The notes under the pieces: model-generated | Database searches by the model: none | Told to the model about the DNA's origin: nothing | What the model saw: the letters and a program-made list of their open reading frames with translations, nothing else | Shown here: positions 7,506 through 17,639 of the stretch, one piece after another | Layout: each line of letters opens with the position of its first letter | Position numbering within the stretch: position 1 is the stretch's first letter | Program-made: the position numbers and the translations under genes | Source of the DNA: Acidobacteriaceae bacterium | Lineage (GTDB): Bacteria; Acidobacteriota; Terriglobia; Terriglobales; Acidobacteriaceae | NCBI GenBank assembly: GCA_003160215.1 | Contig: PLQW01000097.1 | Span: 11,261-47,334 of the forward strand | Direction: 5' to 3' | DNA length: 36,074 nt

Positions 7506-9572
7506 CTACCAGATGCGCACGCGATCCGCTGGTGCGAGGTAAAGCGTTTCTCCTGGCTTGACATCGAAAGCCGCATACCAAGCGTCGATATTGCGAACTG
7601 TATCTGCCCGGAACTCCGAGGGCGAGTGCGAATCAACCGCCACCTGCTGGCGCATCGCAGCTTCCCGCGTCTTCGACCCATAGTCCTGGCCGAAGGCGAT
7701 GAAGAACTGCTGGTCTCCCGAGAAACCATCTTGCACGGGCGCTGTCTTACCGGCGAGTGAAGCGCGGTACCCGTCATACGAAGCTGAAATGCCCGCGACG
7801 TCGGCGATGTTCTCGGCCAGCGTCTGCTTGCCGTTGAGGGAGAGGTCCGGGAAAGGCTTGTAGGTGTCGTACTGCGCGGCGAGTTTAGTCGTGGCCGCTT
7901 CGAAATGTTCAAGATCGGCGGGCGTCCACCAGTTGCGCACGCGGCCTTTGGAGTCAAACGCGGCGCCCTCCGAGTCGAAGGTGTGGCTGATTTCGTGACC
8001 GATGACGGAGCCGATGGCGCCATAGTTGGCCGCCGCGGGGGCCAACGGGTCAAAGAATGGAGGTTGGAGGATGGCCGCTGGGAAGTTGAGCGCGTTCTGC
8101 AGCGGCAGATTAACAGCATTGACCGTCTGCGGTGTCATGGACCATTCCTTGCGGTCTACCGGTGCGCCCAGGCGCGCGAGCTGGCGGTGATACTGAAAAA
8201 GGTTGCCGCGCCAAACATTTCCGAAGATGTCGTCCGACTTCACTTCATAGGCTGAGTAATCAATCCACGTTTCCGGATAGCCGATGCCCACATACAGAGT
8301 GTCGAGCTTGGCCTGGGCTTCGGCTTTGGTGGAAGCAGCCATCCACGAGAGCGCATCAATTCGCTTTCGAAAAGCAGCGATGATGTTCGCAACCATCGCC
8401 TGCGCCTGGGCCTTGGCTTCCGGAGAGAAGTAGCGCTGCGCGTAAATTTGTCCCACGTCGTCGCCGAGGTACCGATTGACGGTCACCACGCCACGCTGCC
8501 AGCGAGGCCGCTGTTCGGGCGCACCCTGAAGCACCTTGCCGAAGAAGGCGAAGCGCTCGTCCGCCAAGGCTTTTGGCAGGACGCCGCCGTATTCTTCGAT
8601 GAAGTGATACGCTAGCCAATCCTTCCACGTGTCCAGCGGAGTGGAGGCCACGAGAGCGGACTCACCGGCAAAGGCGGTGGGCTGCCACACGGTGAAGCTG
8701 GCTTGCTTGCTGAGGCCGGCGCCACGAAAGTACTCGGCCCAGTCGAGGCCCGGAGCGTTAGCGGCGAAGTCGGACTGCTTCCAGGTGTTGTTGGCCTTGT
8801 GGATGTCGTCGTTCGCCTCCAGGCTGAGATGTTTCTCCGCGATAGCGTGCTCCAACGCGACAATGCGCTCGGCACGGGCGTCCGTGTCCGTGAATCCCGC
8901 CAGTTTGAGCATGGCCGAGACGTGCGCCTGGTACTTGGTGCGGATCTCACGCATGTGCTCGCTGTTGGAGAGGTAATAGTCGCGGTCGGGCAGTTGCACG
9001 CCGCCTTGTATCAGGTAGGCGGCATAGTGGTCTGAATCGTTGAAGCCGGGAGCGACCCACAGTCCAAAGAGGTGCGACGTATGGAAGTTGGTGTTATTCA
9101 GGGCATCGACATCTGCGCGCAAGCTTTCCCCTAGAGCGGCGGCCAGCTCTTTCTTGTTGCTAATGGCGGCGATGGCCTTGAGGTGAGACTGGATAGGCGC
9201 AAGACCTTTGGCTTCGATGCCCGCCTCGTCCATGTAAGAGTTATAGAGATCGGCGATCTTGCTCGCTCTGGGGCCGGCGCTCTTGGCAGCCTCTTCAATG
9301 AGGGCGGCGGTGCGCTTGTCGCTCAAATCGGCAAGAGTCGTAAAGACGCCGATCCGCGACCGGTCTGGCGGAATCTCGGTGCGCTTGATCCAGTCGCCGT
9401 CGCAGTACAGATAGAAGTTATCGCCCGGCTTGACCGAGCGGTCCATGTTGGCGACAGCGATGCCGTGAGTGTCTTGTTTCGGGGCGTCCTGCGAGTAAGC
9501 CGTAAGAAAACCGAAAGCGAAAATTCCAACAAGTTTAAGGACGAAATTAAGGGATTTCCGGGTGAGTCTCAT
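7506..9572 (-). CDS. M13 family (neprilysin-like) zinc metallopeptidase
   Basis: M13 peptidases cut oligopeptides, and bacterial ones (PepO-like) are usually exported. The protein is 688 residues from the ATG at 9572, chosen over the ATG at 9593 because GGAG lies eight bases before it. Residues 1-~25 form a signal peptide (two basic residues, hydrophobic core, cleavage near AYSQD). The N-terminal M13 domain covers ~40-430 and the catalytic domain ~440-688, with VNAVNLPLQNALNFPAAIL, zinc-binding HEISH at ~525 followed by TFDSEGAAFD, and the third ligand Glu in ENIADVAG at ~587. The C-terminus RVRIW is the usual M13 ending. All catalytic residues are present. The racemase-like gene follows after 12 bases. 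Confidence 0.95.
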   Translation of the reverse strand: MRLTRKSLNFVLKLVGIFAFGFLTAYSQDAPKQDTHGIAVANMDRSVKPGDNFYLYCDGDWIKRTEIPPDRSRIGVFTTLADLSDKRTAALIEEAAKSAGPRASKIADLYNSYMDEAGIEAKGLAPIQSHLKAIAAISNKKELAAALGESLRADVDALNNTNFHTSHLFGLWVAPGFNDSDHYAAYLIQGGVQLPDRDYYLSNSEHMREIRTKYQAHVSAMLKLAGFTDTDARAERIVALEHAIAEKHLSLEANDDIHKANNTWKQSDFAANAPGLDWAEYFRGAGLSKQASFTVWQPTAFAGESALVASTPLDTWKDWLAYHFIEEYGGVLPKALADERFAFFGKVLQGAPEQRPRWQRGVVTVNRYLGDDVGQIYAQRYFSPEAKAQAQAMVANIIAAFRKRIDALSWMAASTKAEAQAKLDTLYVGIGYPETWIDYSAYEVKSDDIFGNVWRGNLFQYHRQLARLGAPVDRKEWSMTPQTVNAVNLPLQNALNFPAAILQPPFFDPLAPAAANYGAIGSVIGHEISHTFDSEGAAFDSKGRVRNWWTPADLEHFEAATTKLAAQYDTYKPFPDLSLNGKQTLAENIADVAGISASYDGYRASLAGKTAPVQDGFSGDQQFFIAFGQDYGSKTREAAMRQQVAVDSHSPSEFRADTVRNIDAWYAAFDVKPGETLYLAPADRVRIW

Positions 9573-9795
9573 TTGCAGCGCTCCAAAGGGCATCTGCTTG
9601 GGAACGCAGGCCCTTACTCTAGACGGGTAACAAAGGAAGAGGGTAGCACGACGATGAAAGTTCGCGCAGAGGAACGGGCAAAGACGATGGGCCAGTTTGG
9701 AAGATCAATCGTGTATTCTTTCCGAGTGGCGACCGCGGTCCAGAATCGCCGTCAACGACCTATCAAAAAGGGAAACGATTTGTTGAACTGGACCA

Positions 9796-11013
9796 TCACA
9801 GCGCGGCCACGCGCCGTTGCAGCAGTAGAAAGTATAGCGCCATCAGAATCAGCAGCAATCCGTTCACGCTAAGCACCAGGGGTGCCGTAAACACCGGAAC
9901 GAGCCAGCCCGACAGCAGGTTCCCCATGGGCATACCCCCGCGGAACGCACAGTTGTAGACGCTCATCACACGTCCGCGCATTTCGTTGGTCGTAATCAAC
10001 TGCACCAGCGATGTCACGGTAGCGAACACGGCCATCATGGAAGCACCCACGATCACCAGCATGCCGTAGCTCAATGGCAACGATCGCGAGAGAGAAAACC
10101 CCGCGATTGCGGCGCCCAGGCAAATGAGCCCTGTAATGGCAAACCGCCCTTTGTGGCGGATGTTACCCATCGCCGCAACCCCCAGCGAGCCGCAGACCGA
10201 ACCCAGTCCCATAAGGGAAAGCAGATTGCCGTACGTGCCAGGACCGCGATGAAAGATGTCTTTGACGAACACCGGAATATAGGTCCGCATCGGCATGGCC
10301 AGCGCAGTCATGCAGAACGCGAGCACGATAAGCGCCTCCATGGAGCCCTGCTTGCGAACGAACTTGATGCCCTCCTTGAGACTGGTGAACATCGACTCGC
10401 CGGTACTTACCGGCAGGAAGCGGGTTGTGATCAGCAAGAGCGAAACGATGGGCGCAAGGAAAGAAAGCGCGTTCAACCCGAAGCACCACTTCTCGCCCAC
10501 CTTCGCCAAAGCGATCCCGGCGAGCGCAGGACCAATCGTCACCGCCAGGTTGAACTGGATTGAATTCAGCGCAATGGCATTCGGCATATCCTCCCGGTCT
10601 ACCAACGTGGGAATCAGCGCCGAGTACGCCGGACCGCCAAAAGCCTGGGCCAAACCGGACATAAACGACAGACAGAGGATGGGCCAGACGTGAGTCAGTC
10701 CGGTGGCTACCAGAACGGTGAGGATCGCCGCGCTCGCCATTTGCACGTACTGGGAGGCGAGCAGCACCTTGCGTCGCTCAATCCGATCGGCCACCACCCC
10801 GCCGATCAGCGAGAAGAGGAAGATGGGAATGCCTCCGAGAAACTGGTCGAGCGCGAGCAAGAAGGCGGAATGGCTCAGGCGATAGATGAGCCAGCCCTGC
10901 GCCACGATCTGCATCCAGGTGCCAATGCTAGACGTACAGGCGCCGAACCACATCAAACGGAAATCACGATAGTGAAATGCTTTGAAGATCCTGCGCAAGG
11001 TTGACGTCTGCAT
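9796..11013 (-). CDS. MFS transporter (EntS/MFS_3-like)
   Basis: A 405-residue major facilitator with about twelve hydrophobic segments. The N-terminus FHYRDFRLMWFGACTSSIGTWMQIVAQGW and the loop GGVVADRIERRKVLLAS (the MFS motif-A position) are typical of the EntS/enterobactin-exporter-like branch, whose members export diverse small molecules. Residues 140-150 (FGGPAYSALIPTLV, then ALNSIQFNLA) match the same branch. It sits in the inner membrane and presumably uses the proton gradient. Substrate cannot be deduced. The ATG at 11013 has GGAG four bases upstream. It is downstream of the FAD/Fe-S oxidoreductase on the same strand with a 145-base gap, so co-transcription is possible. Confidence 0.9.
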   Translation of the reverse strand: MQTSTLRRIFKAFHYRDFRLMWFGACTSSIGTWMQIVAQGWLIYRLSHSAFLLALDQFLGGIPIFLFSLIGGVVADRIERRKVLLASQYVQMASAAILTVLVATGLTHVWPILCLSFMSGLAQAFGGPAYSALIPTLVDREDMPNAIALNSIQFNLAVTIGPALAGIALAKVGEKWCFGLNALSFLAPIVSLLLITTRFLPVSTGESMFTSLKEGIKFVRKQGSMEALIVLAFCMTALAMPMRTYIPVFVKDIFHRGPGTYGNLLSLMGLGSVCGSLGVAAMGNIRHKGRFAITGLICLGAAIAGFSLSRSLPLSYGMLVIVGASMMAVFATVTSLVQLITTNEMRGRVMSVYNCAFRGGMPMGNLLSGWLVPVFTAPLVLSVNGLLLILMALYFLLLQRRVAAL

Positions 11014-11158
11014 GTGCTCCGCGTGTCTCTGTCATGCGAACTCTATCTTCGCACGGCACACGCCCCGGCCCTTCCATGATCGGCCAGTCGCTTAACGATG
11101 TGGTAGGCATGGGTGTGGCTGAGCCCGGTCCCGTGGCAGTTGCGCCCGAGTTCACCTC

Positions 11159-14023
11159 CTACCGCGTCGCCTTCTCCAGCAGGTACATGTACGAACGGTA
11201 GATCTGTCCCGTGGAGCGGCTCATGCCGATCTCGCAGGTGCGGCTGCTGGAGTAGCACTCATCGGGCTGCTTGGCCTTCACTTCAGCCGCTTCGTGCCTG
11301 GTAGCCGCCTGCGTCAGCTCGGAAAACAGAAAGCCGCGATCGCCCGCGAAGCCGCAACAACCAGCATCGAATGGAATCGTGACCTGCTCGCTGCAGGCGC
11401 GCGCAATAGTTTCCAGCTTCGCCCCGATGCCCATCTTGGTGACCGAACACACGGGATGCAGGGCCACGGAGCGCGACTTCGTTTTGACCGGCAACTTCGG
11501 CAGCAACTCGTCGTGAACAAACTCGATGGCATCCACAAAGGTCATCTGGTCGAAGCGTTCCTGGTTCTCTTGCGTCAGATGCGAACGCGCAGTCTTGAAT
11601 CCGTAGGTGCAGGGACTGGTATCAATCACGATGGGCAGCCTTCCCTGCTCCGACCACTTCCAGAAACGCTCCACTGCTGCATTGATCGTGATGGCGTGAG
11701 CGCGGCTGAATCCCTTCGACGAGAACGGCGTGCCACAGCAGGTTCCAGCGACGTCTGCCGGGATGTGGAGCGGCACTCCGGCGCGGCGTCCCAACTCGAC
11801 GGTCAACTCCATCAGGGAACGATCTTCTGGTTCGCCGGGCAGCCGTCCCATCACGCGAGAGATGCACGCGGGAAAGTATATGGCCTGCGCTCCGTCGCGC
11901 TTGGTCTTGGGCACCGGACCCGCCGCATGAGGAGTATCGGGCATCCATTCCGCCAGGTTGTCTCCGACGAAATGTTTCAAGGCTCTGGTCAGGCGGCGCA
12001 TTCCGCCAAGTCCGATGACGGCCTCCGCAGCGTGTCCCAGGCGAAGCGCGCAGCGCAACGACCATTCCGTCCGCTTGAAATGCTTGCTGATGCGCACCGC
12101 CCACTGCTTCGCCGCATCCGATGAGCGAATCCCGCGGAAGCGCTTAACCAGTTGCCCTGTGTCAACATTCACGGGACACGCGGTGGCGCAAAGTCCATCG
12201 GTGGCGCAAGTGTCGAGCGCCATATAAGGAAATTCTGCATCGAGGGCGGCATAGAGCGGGGAACGATCCCCGCTTTCCTGCAACCGCGCCATCTCGCGAC
12301 GCACCACGATGCGCTGCCGGGGCGTCAACGTCAGCTCGCGGCTGGGGCACTTAGGCTCGCAGTAGCCGCACTCGATGCACTTGTCAATCTCAGGTTCCAC
12401 GGACGGCAACTGTTTCAGATTGGCGAGGTGCGCTTGCCGATCGCGATTGATTATCACGCCCGGGTTCAGCAGATTGGCGGGATCGACCAGCTCTTTCAGA
12501 CGGCACATGATGGCGTAGCCGTCACTTCCCCACTCGGTTTTAACGAATGGAGCCATGTTTCGTCCGGTGCCGTGCTCCGCCTTGAGAGCGCCGTCATAGC
12601 GCTCGACCACTAACTCCACCACGTCGTCCATGAAGCGCGCATACTGGTCAACCACAGCCTGGTCGTTGAAGCTTTGCGTAATGACGAAGTGTAAGTTTCC
12701 GTCCTTGGCATGACCAAAGATGATGGCGTTTTCGTACTCATGTTTGTGGAAGAGGCGGGTGAGGTCGTGGGCTGCGTCGGCCAAGGTTTCGATGGGGAAC
12801 GCAACGTCTTCAATGATGACGGTGGTGCCGCTCTTGCGAACCGAACCCACCGACGGAAACATACCGGCGCGTATCTTCCACAGCAAGGCCTGTTCCGTTG
12901 CCACATGCGTGAATTGCGGCGGCTCGTATAGTTTCAGGCCGCCCACGGCATCCGCAGCCACTCTCTCCAGTTCTGTGCGCTCCTTCTCGTCTGCCGATTG
13001 AAACTCAACCAGCAGACCGGCCGCGCCGCCTGGCAAGCTACGCAGCGACGCCGGCACACCGGCCTGATTTTCCACCGACCGCAGCGAGGCCCGGTCCATG
13101 ATCTCCAACGCCTTGGCACCCGCCTGCCGCAACGGCACGATCGAATCTGCGGCGGCGTACAAATCCGAATAGAGCAGCAGTCCGGTGTACTTCACGGGAA
13201 GATCGGGAACGGTGTTCAGCACGGCCTCGGCTATGAAGGCCAGCGTGCCTTCCGAGCCGATCAGCACGTGCTGAAAAATATCCACGGCGCGGTCGAAGTC
13301 AAGAAAGGCATTCAGCGAGTAGCCGGTGGTGTTCTTCATCCGGTACTTATTGCGCACGCGCTCGCGCAAGCCGGGGTTGGCTTGCAACTGCGATTTCAGT
13401 TCGAGGATTCCGCGCGCCAGTTCAGGTTCGCGCGCATGAAATTCCTCATCGGCGTCGGGGAGCGCGGTATCTATGACGGTTCCCGAAGGCAACATGAACT
13501 TCATCGAGTGAAGAGTGTGATAAGCATTCTGCTCGACGCCGCAACACATGCCGCTGGAGTTGTTGGAGAGTATGCCGCCCAGCGTGCAAGTCGCGATGGA
13601 TGCCGGATCGGGGCCGATCTTGGCGCCATAGGGAATCAGCGCCTGGTTGGCGCGCGCGCCGATGACGCCGGGCTGCACGCGGATTTTTCTACCGCTCTCC
13701 TCCACGCGCAATTGGCGCCAGTGGCGGGCCACGTCCACCAGCAATCCATCGGAAATCGACTGCCCCGACAGGCTGGTGCCAGCGGCCCGAAACGTCATCG
13801 GCAACTGCGCCCGCTGGCTGAAGGAAAATAACGCTTGGATTTCCTGTAAGCTCTGCGCCTGAACCACGGCTTTCGGTATCAGCCGATAGAAGCTGGCATC
13901 CGAGGCACAGGCGATCAAGTCGATGGGGCGCGCGAGGATGCGGTCGGCGGTAATAATTCCGGCCAGCGAAGATTTGATTTCCTCCGATGAAAGCTGCGCG
14001 GAAGCGAGGACGGATACAGCCAT
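11159..14023 (-). CDS. FAD-binding and Fe-S oxidoreductase, D-lactate dehydrogenase type
   Basis: This 954-residue protein fuses three modules of D-2-hydroxyacid oxidation. Residues ~40-270 are a FAD_binding_4 (PCMH) domain (MTFRAAGTSLSGQSISDGLLVD, ATCTLGGILSNNSSGMCCG). About 275-525 are the FAD-linked oxidase C-terminal domain (FGHAKDGNLHFV, KAEHGTGRNMAPF). Two 4Fe-4S motifs follow, CIECGYCEPKCP at ~547 and CATDGLCATACPVN at ~602. The C-terminal cysteine-rich CCG domains include GTCCGTPFSSKGF (~760) and AGCCGFAGDRGF (~887). The architecture matches quinone-linked D-lactate dehydrogenases and YdiJ-like D-2-hydroxyglutarate oxidases; the exact substrate is undecided. It probably acts at the inner face of the cytoplasmic membrane. 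The start has a GAAGGGAAG run upstream. All motif cysteines are present. Confidence 0.93.
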   Translation of the reverse strand: MAVSVLASAQLSSEEIKSSLAGIITADRILARPIDLIACASDASFYRLIPKAVVQAQSLQEIQALFSFSQRAQLPMTFRAAGTSLSGQSISDGLLVDVARHWRQLRVEESGRKIRVQPGVIGARANQALIPYGAKIGPDPASIATCTLGGILSNNSSGMCCGVEQNAYHTLHSMKFMLPSGTVIDTALPDADEEFHAREPELARGILELKSQLQANPGLRERVRNKYRMKNTTGYSLNAFLDFDRAVDIFQHVLIGSEGTLAFIAEAVLNTVPDLPVKYTGLLLYSDLYAAADSIVPLRQAGAKALEIMDRASLRSVENQAGVPASLRSLPGGAAGLLVEFQSADEKERTELERVAADAVGGLKLYEPPQFTHVATEQALLWKIRAGMFPSVGSVRKSGTTVIIEDVAFPIETLADAAHDLTRLFHKHEYENAIIFGHAKDGNLHFVITQSFNDQAVVDQYARFMDDVVELVVERYDGALKAEHGTGRNMAPFVKTEWGSDGYAIMCRLKELVDPANLLNPGVIINRDRQAHLANLKQLPSVEPEIDKCIECGYCEPKCPSRELTLTPRQRIVVRREMARLQESGDRSPLYAALDAEFPYMALDTCATDGLCATACPVNVDTGQLVKRFRGIRSSDAAKQWAVRISKHFKRTEWSLRCALRLGHAAEAVIGLGGMRRLTRALKHFVGDNLAEWMPDTPHAAGPVPKTKRDGAQAIYFPACISRVMGRLPGEPEDRSLMELTVELGRRAGVPLHIPADVAGTCCGTPFSSKGFSRAHAITINAAVERFWKWSEQGRLPIVIDTSPCTYGFKTARSHLTQENQERFDQMTFVDAIEFVHDELLPKLPVKTKSRSVALHPVCSVTKMGIGAKLETIARACSEQVTIPFDAGCCGFAGDRGFLFSELTQAATRHEAAEVKAKQPDECYSSSRTCEIGMSRSTGQIYRSYMYLLEKATR

Positions 14024-14187
14024 TTTTCTTCCCTTCGACTGTCAGTCAAGCCAAGTTGAACGTCAAGCGGATGCGGCAGAGAAATTTCTTCCCCGTAGCT
14101 ACGCTCAGCAAGAAGGTAAGGCAGACCACCAAGGCGGAACGCGGAAGCAGGTCACAAGGAGTTGTGACATACGACACATCGGCCCAG

Positions 14188-14958
14188 CTACTGCGCTGGT
14201 GAAGTCGCTTCCCGAGCGGACTCGACCCGCAGCAGCAATCCGCTACCGCCGCGCACATGCACGTTGCCGGATGATTGCAACCAGATTTCGCCGATGGGAT
14301 CGGTGCGGCCGGCGTGGACAATCTGGAGATCGCGGAAGCCATAGGCGCCACACGCGGATGTGGAGAAAATCCACAACGCTTGTTCGCGGTCGTTTCCATC
14401 AATGGCACCGCGGCATCCTCAATCGGGCATGGCCGCCAATTTTGCTGTCACATCGCCGCCAATAGTCGAGCTGCCAACCACGCGATTGTCAGCCAGAACC
14501 TGCCCGCTGCCACGATACACGGCATCTCCACCCACCTGTATCGTGTTCCAATCACTCACGGAAGTACCGTAATCGGCCCAGGCATTGGTGGGCATTTGCG
14601 CCTCATAGACATCCATCATGGAAGCCAAGGCCCGCAGGGCGGCGGTCAACGGAACCGAATGCCCGCGCACCAGGATCCGATCGAATTTGCACACCAGACG
14701 TGAACCGGAGGTGGATGTCGGCCTGCTCACCTGCAAGATGTGCCCGAGCACGCGAGATCGAGCGGGAATGCGCCCTCCGTCGGGGAGCAGAACATTCTGC
14801 ATGACCCGGGCCGAGATTTCCTGACCGGGCCTATTTTTCCTGGCGTCGAGGGTGGAATTCAACATAACAGGCACCGCGGTTCCAGCCGGAATCCGTTGCG
14901 CTGATAGCATCGCTGGCGACAGTAGTAAGCAGCCCGCAAGGATCATTAGCCACCGCAT
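14188..14958 (-). pseudogene. Secreted protein of unknown function interrupted by an in-frame TGA
   Basis: The ATG at 14958 is preceded by GGAGG eight bases upstream and opens a clear signal peptide (MRWLMILAGCLLLSPAML, cleavage near SAQ). The mature part (RIPAGTAVPVMLNSTLDARK, RPGQEISARVMQNVLLPDGG, IPARSRVLGHIL) resembles secreted acidobacterial proteins of unknown function, with loose similarity to VirB10/TrbI-like beta segments. Translation stops at TGA (14419-14421) after KLAAMPD. The same frame continues without shift for 76 codons to TAG at 14188, giving protein-like sequence ([44 protein letters not shown]). One CGA-to-TGA change would explain it. The protein is therefore either a 179-residue truncated form, a recent pseudogene, or a recoded gene. 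It lies downstream of the porin on the same strand. Confidence 0.65.
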
Positions 14959-15230
14959 ACCTGCAACCTCCAACCTGCAAGTAAGTGTACGTCTCGGCCA
15001 GTACCTGGCAAACCGGCGTTTGGTCGACGGCATAGAGCGTAATTTCGTCTGCATCGATCGCGTTTGTATCGCCTTGAGCGACGCGGATGGAATCCACATC
15101 GTGCGAAAGGAGGTTTTGGTCGTGCTCTTCGCAGGCTAGCTTGGCATGTGGTGGCCGAATGCAAGGGTGAGAGGCGAAAAAGGGGCGGCACGCTGCTGCG
15201 GCCACCCCGGCTAGGGTATACAACCGTTTC

Positions 15231-17225
15231 TTAGAACGTAAAGACCGGCCCGAACTCCGAACGCCAATCGACTGATGTGCAACTTGGCAACCCAGCGACC
15301 TTGGTGGTGCAAAGACCGCTGGTATTCGGAAGCGCGTAGCCACTGTATTGGCTCTCTTCAAAGCCAAACTGGACCCAGGGGTTCATCTTATAGAAGATGG
15401 TTACGCCTTTGATCGTGTCCTTGATGGGCCCGCCACCGTCGGCACCAATGTCCTTGGCGTACCTGAAGTCATTGGCATTAGCCGCATCCAGACCGTATTC
15501 GATGTACGCCTGCCAGCCCGCATTCCGGCCCTTCGGGTCGGCATTGAACCAGCGCGAGATTGGGAAACCAGCCTGGATAAATCCACCGTAGCCTCGTACC
15601 GACTTCTGCGGAGCAACGACGGGGTGCCCGGCGGCGTTAAGCCCAAAGACCACAGTCGAAGAGCGATCCACCGAGAAGCCGCTTGCCGTCTCGGTCAGCC
15701 CAGCCGCCTGGTTGTAGTTGGACAAGGTCTCGCCAGCGAAGAAGAACCGCAGGTCAGCTCCCATGTAACCGCTAGCCACGACAGTTGCCCAGCGGGTTGG
15801 GAGTGAAATTGCGATTTGATTGCCATACCCATGGCTGCTGTTGTCAACGCCTCTGGGGAAATCAGCTTGGTAAGGTGAGGGTACGGCTGAGCCCAGCACA
15901 GTCGCCTGGCGCGTACTGTAGAATCCGCTCCAAAGGATCTGCGCCGGAACTACGCCGGGAGCTTTGTCAAGTTGGAATTGCAATACGGTTCTGGCTTCGA
16001 GTTCCGGACGAGACGAGTCCGCGCCCTGGCGCTCGCCGTAACCTAGCTGGTTGGCTGTGCCGTCGACGACCGTGCAGGTCGTGGCGACACCCAGCTTGGC
16101 GACGGTACAGGTAACGGCATCTGCCGGGAGGTTACCCTCGGACGGCATCATGACCGCAAACTCGGGGGAGAGCTTCCAGTTAAGCGAGCCGCCCAGTTTC
16201 TGCACAAAGCCCAAACGCATCTGTGGAGAGCGCTCGTAAAGGTTGCCCCAGTAGGCGCCATAGAACGTAGTCTCGAACAGGTTCATGAGCGCGCTCGAGC
16301 CGAATATTGTCCAGTCTTGTCCGGCTTCGAAGAAGATGTCCGTGTTGGGCGCCACGGTCCAGTCGATTCGTCCGAAGGCCAGACGGAGTTGGAGCGCATT
16401 GCTGCGAATGCTGGAGACGTTGCGGTTGTCAGCACGGCTGAAGTTGCCCTCAAAATCGGCCTCGACTTGTCCGGTGACCGTAATGTTTTTCGAGATATCT
16501 GGCCACTCGAACTTGGAACCGAAACGAGTGGAACGCGCCTTGAGATGGAATTCCGGATTCTTATTCGGGCCTGTATCGGCGTTTGTAAAGCCCGGTCTGG
16601 GAAAATCATCGCCCGTAGGATCAAGTGAGTCGTACGCCGCGGTGGCCTTGATGAAGCCATAAGGCGTCATCCTGACCGCGCCTAGCTTCAGGGCGGGCGC
16701 CAGGCCATCCTTAACCGGCGGATCCAGCGAAAGTACCCGGACCGGCGCGATAGCGGGAATGACTACCGGACCGGGGGCCTCTTTCGGTGCTGCGGCTTGG
16801 CCCGCGCCCGCAGTGGTGAGACTTGCATACTGAGTAGGACCGGATTCTGTATCAACCAGCGAGTGCAATGTATCTGCGTCCGCGGCACTCTTCAGCTCTG
16901 CCGCTTCCGAGTCATTGACAACGCCTTTGGCCTTCAGCAGAAGCAGCAGCTGCTGCATCCCTGCGGAACCTGACATATTTCGCAGACTGTTGGCTTCCGC
17001 CGTGGTCAGGATTCCCTTTTTTACGAGGAGATCGACTAAGGTTGGATTGATAACGGCAGCCGCTCCTACATTGGCGCCGCTGTTCGTGGTGGCGGCGCTG
17101 GTAGCCGCGTTGGTGGGATCCGCCGTGGTCGTGGCACTTGAGTCAGCAGCACAGACCGCCACTGGGAACAAGAGACACGCGATCGCGAGCAGGCACACTA
17201 CCGATGACCGGAAACAATCTCGCAT
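15231..17225 (-). CDS. Outer-membrane porin, DcaP-like
   Basis: The protein is 664 residues from the ATG at 17225, which has GGAGG five bases upstream; an earlier in-frame TTG is unlikely. Residues 1-~27 are a signal peptide ending AVCAAD. A Thr/Ala/Asn-rich linker follows, then two short helical modules (LVDLLVKKGILTTAEANSL and LLLLKAKGVVNDSEAAELK). From ~185 to the end there are alternating amphipathic strands typical of a beta-barrel (TPYGFIKATAAYDS, FHLKARSTRFGSKFEW, DIFFEAGQDWTIFGS), and the protein ends in Phe (FGPVFTF), the outer-membrane insertion signal. This fits DcaP-type porins for anionic solutes. A perfect CRP-type palindrome lies ~160 bases upstream. Being next to the liv importer suggests, but does not prove, a shared role in nutrient uptake. 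Confidence 0.87.
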   Translation of the reverse strand: MRDCFRSSVVCLLAIACLLFPVAVCAADSSATTTADPTNAATSAATTNSGANVGAAAVINPTLVDLLVKKGILTTAEANSLRNMSGSAGMQQLLLLLKAKGVVNDSEAAELKSAADADTLHSLVDTESGPTQYASLTTAGAGQAAAPKEAPGPVVIPAIAPVRVLSLDPPVKDGLAPALKLGAVRMTPYGFIKATAAYDSLDPTGDDFPRPGFTNADTGPNKNPEFHLKARSTRFGSKFEWPDISKNITVTGQVEADFEGNFSRADNRNVSSIRSNALQLRLAFGRIDWTVAPNTDIFFEAGQDWTIFGSSALMNLFETTFYGAYWGNLYERSPQMRLGFVQKLGGSLNWKLSPEFAVMMPSEGNLPADAVTCTVAKLGVATTCTVVDGTANQLGYGERQGADSSRPELEARTVLQFQLDKAPGVVPAQILWSGFYSTRQATVLGSAVPSPYQADFPRGVDNSSHGYGNQIAISLPTRWATVVASGYMGADLRFFFAGETLSNYNQAAGLTETASGFSVDRSSTVVFGLNAAGHPVVAPQKSVRGYGGFIQAGFPISRWFNADPKGRNAGWQAYIEYGLDAANANDFRYAKDIGADGGGPIKDTIKGVTIFYKMNPWVQFGFEESQYSGYALPNTSGLCTTKVAGLPSCTSVDWRSEFGPVFTF

Positions 17226-17639
17226 CTTCGCCTCCAAGCAAGTGGGCGCAATTCAATACCAGACGGAAAGCCTGGCGTCATCGGGATTCCTGATCGCTAA
17301 ATCCCATCCATGAATTGGCCTTGGAGCGGAACTGTAAGGGACAGCATGGGGAAGGCTGGCGGACATGGCTCACGCCTGAATGTGATATTGATCACATTGC
17401 GTGTGTGAGCAAGGAGATATGCTGAGCCTAATGTACGACTCATAAGTAGCAGACTCTGCGCTGGTTAGTGGAAAGAAGAAGCCGACCACAAAGATGACGC
17501 GGGGCCGCGTTGCCACTTTCGTGGGAGAACTTGTCTCACGCGCGGCGGAAGCCAAGGGGGCAATATCGGTTTCAGGTGTGGAAGCGCGATCGCGCGGGTA
17601 TGTTTCTTTGCTGGAATCAGCTACCGATGAAGCCCTAGG
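17226..17639. other. Gene-free upstream region of the porin
   Basis: About 410 bases without a credible gene. The notable element is the CRP-type palindrome at 17379-17398. No convincing -35/-10 pair was identified between that site and the porin start. Short frames here have no protein-like composition. Confidence 0.5.
17379..17398. promoter_or_regulatory. Perfect CRP-type binding palindrome upstream of porin
   Basis: AATGTGATATTGATCACATT is a perfect 8-4-8 palindrome containing TGTGA-N6-TCACA, the CRP/FNR-family consensus in its CRP form. It is centred ~163 bases upstream of the porin start. A CRP-like cyclic-nucleotide-responsive regulator is the expected binder; none is encoded in the window. 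Confidence 0.65.

Noticed and set aside
14419-14421. Selenocysteine at the in-frame TGA
   Set aside because: No convincing hairpin of SECIS type was seen directly downstream and the family is not a known selenoprotein; nonsense mutation is simpler.
14831-15367. A 178-codon minus-strand frame between the porin and the interrupted secreted gene, partly protein-like (VDSIRVAQGDTNAIDADEIT)
   Set aside because: It overlaps the porin 3' end and the well-supported signal peptide of the downstream gene, has no recognisable domain, and its composition changes along its length.
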